Assembly: GCA_027576995.1 (NCBI GenBank)
Contig: JANBQC010000136.1
Location: 1-53,587 of the forward strand
From: Dimargaris cristalligena
Taxonomy: Eukaryota > Kickxellomycota > Dimargaritomycetes > Dimargaritales > Dimargaritaceae
Reading direction: 5' to 3'
Length of the DNA: 53,587 nucleotides
The translations under genes were made by a program, and so were the position numbers. Under the pieces are notes generated by a model that searched no databases, was not told the origin of the DNA, and saw only the letters and a program-made list of their open reading frames with translations. Positions 44,544 to 53,587 of the stretch are shown in pieces; the stretch's first letter is position 1; every line of letters starts with the position of its first letter.

Positions 44544-45640
44544 GGCCAACTTGTGGACTGACCGGGGTCGGTACTACGAAAGTAGGTGTGTGTGTGTGTG
44601 TGCGTGAAGGCGGTTGTGGCAATAGGAACGGTGACCGGTGCGTTGCTGTAGTCAATGGTCGTTGGAATGCGGACAAACGGGGACGAACTGGGTTTTAGGC
44701 GTTAGGTCAAACTACTCTCCATGGGGCTACTGGCTAGGAAATCGGCGGTCGATACTGGCGAGTGGGTTGAAAGTATGGCTAGTGGTAGGGGAGGGAATAA
44801 GGAACTGTGAGGGATGGGTCAGTGGATTTAGCCCAGCTTAAGGTTGGTAATTACGGGAAGTGCGGTGTAGCAGTGGAACCAGGGTAAGTCGCACAAAGGA
44901 GGAGAGGGGTATTGGTGCGGTGTGGAAGACCAGCAATAAAGGGTGGCGGTTATTTCATAAACGAGTGGCTTAACGACTATAATAACTAGGGGAGCGGCTA
45001 ATAGAAATAGAATAACCGCCAGTGGGTGTATACAAGGCCAAAGGCAGCGGGAAGCCAGATAAAAAAAACCTAAAAGAGGGGCGGAGTTTTGTCTATTAAA
45101 GGGGTGAGTGAAAAAAGGGACTGATGCCTGGCTGCACTACAATGATAGGCGGTGGGAATATAGCCGGCCAGTACAGGAGAATATACTTTTATATATATGT
45201 GTGTGTGTAATAAAAATGAAGAGAAGCCGAAGTAGACGAAGCGAAGGAATGGAATGAGTCCAGACAATTGAAGTATAGTCACGGTTTAGAGATGAGGAAA
45301 ATAAGGGGGGAGGACATCGAGGCACACATAGAGACGGCACCCATTAATTCTACCGAAGGACCGTTGCCAACCGACCACGGACGGCAAAGAAAAGGGGGAT
45401 TTCCGGTCCAGTGGTGAATGAAACAATGATTAGGGATAATAGGGGCTTTAGAAAAGAGGGTCTTTGGAGACACGGGTCCCACTGGCCAAGAACTAGGGGA
45501 GACTGACGCTTGGCTTTACCAGCGACTAGTGGCCACTGGTGTGAGTAGAATGCAAGAAAAAACCGGAGCGGAAATGGCTTTATATTGAAGTAGTCGCCGG
45601 TACATTAATCCAGGAGTAGGGGAGGGGGGAGACTCATTAG
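44544..45640 (-). promoter_or_regulatory. Leader/promoter of the TBC gene (purine-rich on plus)
   Basis: Much of this ~1.1 kb is G/A-rich on the plus strand, which is pyrimidine-rich on the coding strand, as in the other leaders here. A GT microsatellite lies at 44586-44602. No coding exon upstream of 44543 could be recognised. Confidence 0.45.
44586..44602 (+). repeat. (GT)n microsatellite
   Basis: Seventeen bases of perfect GT repeat in the presumed 5' leader of the TBC gene. Confidence 0.9.
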
Positions 45641-47529
45641 CATGACTATAGCCATGTTAAAAATGAGTTTCACAGCAGACAGACACAGGTGGAGCAATAT
45701 ATGAAAATATAGAGATAAGCAAAGGGGGAAGTGCCCTCGTAATGTAAATCACCCGATTGTCATTATCGGGCCAACCCAGCCGTTCCGACAGTTTAATCTG
45801 GATGAAGCAATGTATTGTAACAGGGGCTAACAACACCCTTCCCCTCCTAAAGAAAAGCACGAGTTTTAATGAAAACGGAGCTGCACCTATGACTAGGTTA
45901 GGGAGCCAGTCACACACGCACCTGCGGCATAAGCTTTTTCACTTTTATTTCCACTTTGTTGGCCTGGCCCTATTATAACGCTATTATGGGTGGTGGTGAC
46001 CTCAAGCCCCTCCACTCACTTTAGCCCGCCTGGTAGGATCGGTGATATTCGTCCCTTTCCCCTTCTGTCGTCACTCCCTACGCTTCGCATCCCCCTCACT
46101 CCACCACTCCAAACATATCGTCATTTTACAGCCCTTACCGCACACGTGCCGCTTGCTTTCATTGGTGGATGGCAATTGAGGGGTGGTAATAAAGTCGGAG
46201 GGCTGGCCTCCAGCTAGTGTACTAATAATCCATTGCCATCCCCAAGCCGCCTGATTACTCACCCAAGATTCGGGCAAAGCAGAACAATTTCGGTAGGCCC
46301 GATCTTAATTCTTGTAGAGCGGATTTACGGGGTCATTTCCAACGGCTTTCACTGCATAGGAGATTTTATACCCTAGATGGTGCTTTAATCAGCACTTGTA
46401 TCTATGGGGGACCGATGCCCAAGATGAATGCGCTGTTGATCAGCCCCTCCTTATATATATATATGAACCCGCCGAAATAGGGTGTATATACGAAAATCAA
46501 ACCAAGGGCTAAGCTATGGCTGGGGGATTAATAACCTACGATTGGACTTGGTGTAATGGAACTTGCCTTGGATCGGAAGCTGGGAGCACTCCCTTCTGGA
46601 TTTCGATGAAACCCACCATCTAGTTAGCATAAATAGCATGCAGATGTTTGGGTGCACGAGTGTACAGCGCACACGTGTCGGAGTTTGAAACAGGAGTGTA
46701 TTGCACCGTGAGCTCACCTTCAGTCGAGGTATGCATATATGCTGATGTATGCATTCTTCGCCATTGCCCCGGTCCTGGTCCAGTTCAATACAAAAATGGC
46801 AAGTGTTTATAGGGGGTTCTGACAGCCCTCTTTCGTCACTGTCCCTGACCGTATGTACAACGACACGTATAGTCTACCTCGGTAAATACACTTTTAACAA
46901 AACCGTACATACTAAATGAGGTAAATATGCGGGACTAGAGTATGGGATTTCCTACTAGTGGCCAGTGATTACAACCGTACGGCCTCCTCCCCGATTCAGA
47001 GCAGATTCCAAAAGTAACCTACGAAGTCGCCTCGTGTAGGTTAGGCATTGATGTGATATTGGGTTTAAGTCAAATACAAGCGTATTACCACAAAAGCCCA
47101 CAATTATTATCTGGTGTGGCCTACCGGATCAATCGACATTTAAGTAGACATACCTTGACTAGGTAGATGCCCTGCATTGTAAGACCAAGAGTAGCGTAGA
47201 CGGGTGCTATATTTGGGACGACATCTTATGATTTAGGGAGCAAAGAAGATGTAAGCACAGAAGAAAGAAAATAAGAGGTAGAATTAAACGAAGGGTATAG
47301 TAGCGTATAATAAAAGGACGAGACCAAAACACCCTTTGGGGCGAGTTATACAGTCCCGGGAAGTGGTGGTTTTTTTCGAAGAGTAATAATAAAACATAAG
47401 GTTGCGATGGATGGAAATAAACATAGGCAAGCCAAGGTGGAGTAAGGAAAGGTATAATGGGTATATGCGGGAGCGTGGGACAAGAAGAAGCATGGACGGT
47501 CGGCTTATCAAGTGACGGTGGGAAGAGCC
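45641..47529. other. Intergenic, no gene seen
   Basis: About 1.9 kb between the TBC gene's upstream region and the 3' end of the CBS-domain gene. It has mixed composition, short frames only and a short TA run near 46453-46462. No RNA gene or shared repeat was recognised. Confidence 0.45.
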
Positions 47530-48759
47530 TTAGTCGGCTGGGGTCAGGACGCGCAAAATATCGGTCAAACTAACGATTCCCACGACTCGGCCGGAGGTGA
47601 CCAGAGGAGAGGTGATGGACGGGCTATTGGAGCCGATGCCCATGGAATAGGGATTGGCGACCAGGCTCGGGGAGTCCCGGTTGGACGAGGAGGAGGAGGC
47701 GGGGTTGAGTGGGGATAGACCTCGTCTGACAGGAGACGCCGCGGGGTTGGTGGTGGACGAGCCAGAGGCCACGGATATGGTATTGTTGGCATTGCCCTCG
47801 CCCCCAACCATCGAGGAGGCGGTGCCGTGGCCAGTGGCGCCGCTGGTCACCCACAGGCGGTGTGCCTTGGTGGCCGCGAGCAGTCCAATGGTGTAGCGGA
47901 GGGTACTGGTGGGGCTAACGCAAAACACAGCAACGCGATCTTCGCCGTCCTGGGCTCCCCGTTCAACATGGGCAAAGCGAACTAAATCGAGGCACGTCCG
48001 CCAAAGGAAATGGTGCTTCCGCTTCTGCATGACGTATTTGATATCAGTCAGGGAGATATTGCCCACTAGTCCGGCATTTTCGTCGGAATCCACCACGGCC
48101 AGGGACGTTACCCCGTACTCGACCATGGCGCGCATCGCGTCGAGCACCAAACTGGAGGCATTCACGGTATATACCGCGGTCTCGGCCAAGCGCAGGTCCT
48201 GCAGGGTCCGGGCGGCCAGGTCGCGCAGGGGGGCAAACTTGTCCAGGTGGCTGTCCAAGAACTTGATGACGGTGCTCTGGGAGAGAATCCCCTCGATGCT
48301 CCGTCCGCCGTCCTCGTCCACCACCGCCATACGGTGGGTGCCGTACCCGAAAATGGCCACGACGTGGCTCAAGGTAGTTTCGGGAACGATGGAATAGAAG
48401 GGGTTTTGGGCGGATAGGTCAGCGGCCAACCGGACGGGGACCTGCTGCATCTGGGCGGCCTTGTGAATGAGTTTGCGGACCTCGAGGGTTTGCTGGGGGG
48501 CCAGGGAATCGGCGCGGTTGAGTACCACCAGGAGGTAGGTGATGAGGTCACGGTAGTCGAACATGCCAATGTAGGCCTGGGTGGCGGCGTCGTAAATAGG
48601 GGCGGAGCTGATGCCCTTTTCGATGAGCAGTTCGCAGGCATCTTCAATAGGGGCCTCGGAGTCGATTTGGATGACCTTCTGGTGCTGGACCAGAAGCCGG
48701 GCGGGGATGAGGGTCCAGTCGGAGTAGTCCGTGATGGAGGGGCAGTTGCTGCTGGCCAT
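47530..48759 (-). CDS. CBS-domain protein, AMPK-gamma/Sds23-like
   Basis: One exon of 409 residues, starting at the first in-frame ATG in a strong context (ACCATGGCC). Several CBS motifs are visible in order: ACELLIEKGISSAPIYD...YIGMFDYRDLI, LSHVVAIFGYGTHRMAVVDE...IEGILSQSTVIKFL, LDAMRAMVEYGVTSLAVVD...GNISLTDIKYV, and a last half ending VVGIVSLTDILRVL. A Gly/Ser/Asn-rich insert of about 70 residues splits the fourth. Four CBS repeats (two Bateman modules) are the layout of AMPK gamma (Snf4) and Sds23/Moc1 proteins, which sense adenine nucleotides. The sequence alone does not decide between them. It is divergent to CDC48. Confidence 0.85.
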   Translation of the reverse strand: MASSNCPSITDYSDWTLIPARLLVQHQKVIQIDSEAPIEDACELLIEKGISSAPIYDAATQAYIGMFDYRDLITYLLVVLNRADSLAPQQTLEVRKLIHKAAQMQQVPVRLAADLSAQNPFYSIVPETTLSHVVAIFGYGTHRMAVVDEDGGRSIEGILSQSTVIKFLDSHLDKFAPLRDLAARTLQDLRLAETAVYTVNASSLVLDAMRAMVEYGVTSLAVVDSDENAGLVGNISLTDIKYVMQKRKHHFLWRTCLDLVRFAHVERGAQDGEDRVAVFCVSPTSTLRYTIGLLAATKAHRLWVTSGATGHGTASSMVGGEGNANNTISVASGSSTTNPAASPVRRGLSPLNPASSSSSNRDSPSLVANPYSMGIGSNSPSITSPLVTSGRVVGIVSLTDILRVLTPAD

Positions 48760-49994
48760 GGTAAGGAATAGGTCAAGCGGGCGGCTAAAGGGCAGGGACA
48801 ATAGTACCAGTGGTGGGTGCGGCAGTACAGGGAAGTACGGTGGATAGAGAGAGAAGGAGAGAGAGAATGTGTTGAGGGAACAGGACTAGCAAGGTAGAGA
48901 GAAAGAGAAGGAATAAGAGTAAGAGAGAGGAAGTGCGGCAAGGGCGCTGAGCCGATAACGAAGGAGGAATAAATACTATGGAATACAGTGGAGAGGGTGG
49001 TAGACGTGACAGCATATAGCATAGGAGAAGAGTGGAGTGGAGGGTAGACGTGACCGCCGCATACAGCATAGAAGGAGAAACGGCGCGGGAATCCTGGTGC
49101 AGAAGGGTCAGACCGGGGGAAACCCACTCTCCCCTCTATTTTAACCACCCCCCTTGCGCAGTCACTGAACCACACCCTATAGCTTAAGCCCCTCGCCCGC
49201 CCCGTGTTTCGGCCAAGTCCCTCCTATTATTATACCGAGGCCAGCAGTCCCTGGCGATTCGCGCTTCAGTTCCGCTGTCAGAGGCTGAGAGATACCATAA
49301 CAAGTCACATGAGCCTATGCACTGGCAGTTTGTCCATTACTGGACTGGTGGTAGTAGGACACTTTTGGCCTATGCTCTCCCCACTGCCACCAGATAAATA
49401 TCTTAGTCAGCACTAGAAAAGGTAGTAGAGTAAGTAAGTAAGGAAGTGGGCTGCAGTAGCCTTTACGGGGGAAGAAGGGTGATGATGGGATCCCACAGAG
49501 CATACAGATGGGGGGCTTCAATGCCATCCGATCAGCCAATCTATGCGCTAGTCGTCCCTTCACCCTTCTCTTATGAAATCAGGCCTATAGGAAAGGAACG
49601 TGGTCGAATCATCTCTCCTATCCTCTGCCTTCTTCTACCTTCCCCCGCGTCATATTTCCTCTCTCCCACTCCCCCCCTTCCACATACATACAACCAACTA
49701 ACTCTCTCCCCCTTCAGTATTGCTGGCTGGCTGGGTATATGCTCTCACACACTTAGTTGTGAATACTTTAACTAGCCGTTCCCTACCCTCCCTTCCTTTC
49801 TCTTCCAGGCTTTTTTCTTATTCCCACTTTTACATTGTTCTATAGTGTCTCTTCTCTGTATCTACTAGCTTTTAGCATTTCCTAACCTATCCCATCTCAT
49901 TCCCCACCACACTCCCACTTCCTTTCGAGGTTTCCAACGGGGCCCCCTGTACCCTTTTTGACATTTCCCATCTCCCCTTGTCTCATCCACTTCC
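48760..49994. promoter_or_regulatory. Divergent promoter region, CBS gene / CDC48
   Basis: These 1235 bp between two opposite start codons are strongly strand-asymmetric. 48800-49080 is purine-rich on the plus strand (leader of the CBS gene) and 49560-49994 is pyrimidine-rich (leader of CDC48). The pattern mirrors transcription direction on both sides. No individual factor site is assigned. Confidence 0.55.
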
Positions 49995-52673
<2,679 letters not shown>

Positions 52674-53495
52674 ACCGTTTTTCTTCAATAGGGTTGTTTT
52701 TGGGAGAGGTGGCAGTAGGCGCATAATATTCTCCGCGCACACCCACGCCGCATGTTGTCCCAAGGGCGCTCCCCATTCTTTCTCTGGGATTATCCCGCCT
52801 CTCCGCTTGGCTGAGTCAGCCGCCTTCTTTCATAACTACTCGCCATCCCTTTTACAGTTTGCCCCAGTGTGTTATACCTCCCTGTGTTTTGACCACCATC
52901 TTCCATTTCTAGCATTACCCTTCGATTTTCTCTATTAACATGTATAAGGTCTAGTTTTAAATGCAATAAACATTGGTTTCTATGGATATTAGTTTAAGCG
53001 CAGATCACAGGGCGATCTATCCAAGTTGGTCGTGGAATATGTAATAGGGCCTGCCTTTGCATGATGATTCCTACGCCAACATGCCCTCCTTGACCACTCA
53101 CTCACACAGTCTATCTCCGCAGTCGGTAGGTTGCAAGCAGTAGGATGTTCAACTATGGTTCGCATCATAAGGGTGTACGAAGGATACCACGACCACCTGG
53201 CTGAGTTTTTTAATAAGGTTAATTGGTCGGTTAAATACCAGTTTATCATCTCAAGGACCACCGTATATGTCTCTGATTTGATCGCCTTCGATACCCAATG
53301 CAGCATAACAGTCACTCTAGGTCCGACTAGTCGCCCTGTAGGTTAGTACTGGAATGGGTTTGCACCAGTGGAATGCGCAAAGCCATCAGCCCTGCGCTCG
53401 CATGCACTCGCCTCTGGGACTGGTGGTTCGCAGTCCCGCCCTTCTCCTGGGTAAATCCCCACGCCCCCCTTAACAGACCAGGCAGGCTACTTTTG
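52674..53495. other. CDC48 3' region and spacer
   Basis: An AATAAA at 52965-52970, about 290 bp past the stop, is a plausible poly(A) signal for CDC48. From about 53000 to 53495 no gene or RNA was recognised. A 71-residue frame at 53131 matches nothing known to me. Confidence 0.45.
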
Positions 53496-53587
53496 ATATG
53501 GGTAAAATTTGGCCCAGCTATATAAGGGTTTACATTATACGTGTATGGGAAAATATATGGGAAATGTATTTTTAACTAGTAATATTG
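53496..53587 (-). mobile_element. 144-bp MITE, copy 6 (cut by window end)
   Basis: The first 92 bases of a reverse-oriented copy are present, beginning ATATGGGTAAAATTTGG and running through CTATATAAGGGTTTACATTATA to AACTAGTAATATTG, where the window stops. It is the copy closest to the 35489 copy by eye. Confidence 0.82.

Overview
This window looks like nuclear DNA of a fungus. The genes carry spliceosomal introns (GT...AG, plus one probable GC-AG), Kozak-like ATG contexts and fungal-type housekeeping proteins: CDC48, CDC55, an RCK2/Srk1 kinase, a COMPASS Swd1 subunit, a mitochondrial phosphate carrier and mitochondrial uL4. A tRNA-Asp with a Pol III T-run lies at the left edge. Low gene density (about one gene per 4.5 kb), AT-rich spacers and domain-sized proteins with long disordered tails would fit an early-diverging ('zygomycete-grade') lineage. 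That placement is an inference and cannot be settled without a database search.

Layout. 1-3.4 kb: tRNA-Asp and an AT-rich spacer with one copy of a ~313-bp repeat. 3.5-6.8 kb: a divergent pair, an Arf1 GAP (minus) and the cytosolic Fe-S targeting factor CIA2 (plus). 8.2-9.0 kb: a repeat nest in which a 144-bp MITE is split by the 313-bp repeat and followed by an intact MITE. 9.3-10.2 kb: mitochondrial phosphate carrier. 11.0-15.0 kb: an MBIP-like protein (minus) and an MBOAT lysophospholipid acyltransferase (plus). 16.5-18.9 kb: the PP2A B-subunit CDC55 with three introns. 18.9-26.3 kb: a long stretch in which I find no gene, only one MITE and microsatellites. 26.3-29.7 kb: RCK2/Srk1-type kinase. 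31.2-35.2 kb: a cluster of three decaying actin-derived fragments interrupted by another MITE. 35.8-40.9 kb: a divergent pair, SWD1 (six exons, minus) and mitochondrial ribosomal protein L4 (plus). 41.7-44.5 kb: a TBC Rab-GAP. 47.5-52.7 kb: a divergent pair, a CBS-domain nucleotide-sensor-type protein (minus) and CDC48 (plus). The window ends inside a sixth MITE copy.

The protein genes are unrelated housekeeping genes (vesicle traffic, Fe-S assembly, mitochondrial transport and translation, lipid remodelling, phosphatase and kinase signalling, chromatin, proteostasis), each under its own promoter. There is no operon, biosynthetic cluster or defence island. I found no evidence of a new multi-gene system. 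The unusual content is the repeats: a MITE family of fixed 144-bp length with inverted ends, one nested insertion, repeat decay biased to CpG sites, and the actin pseudogene cluster.
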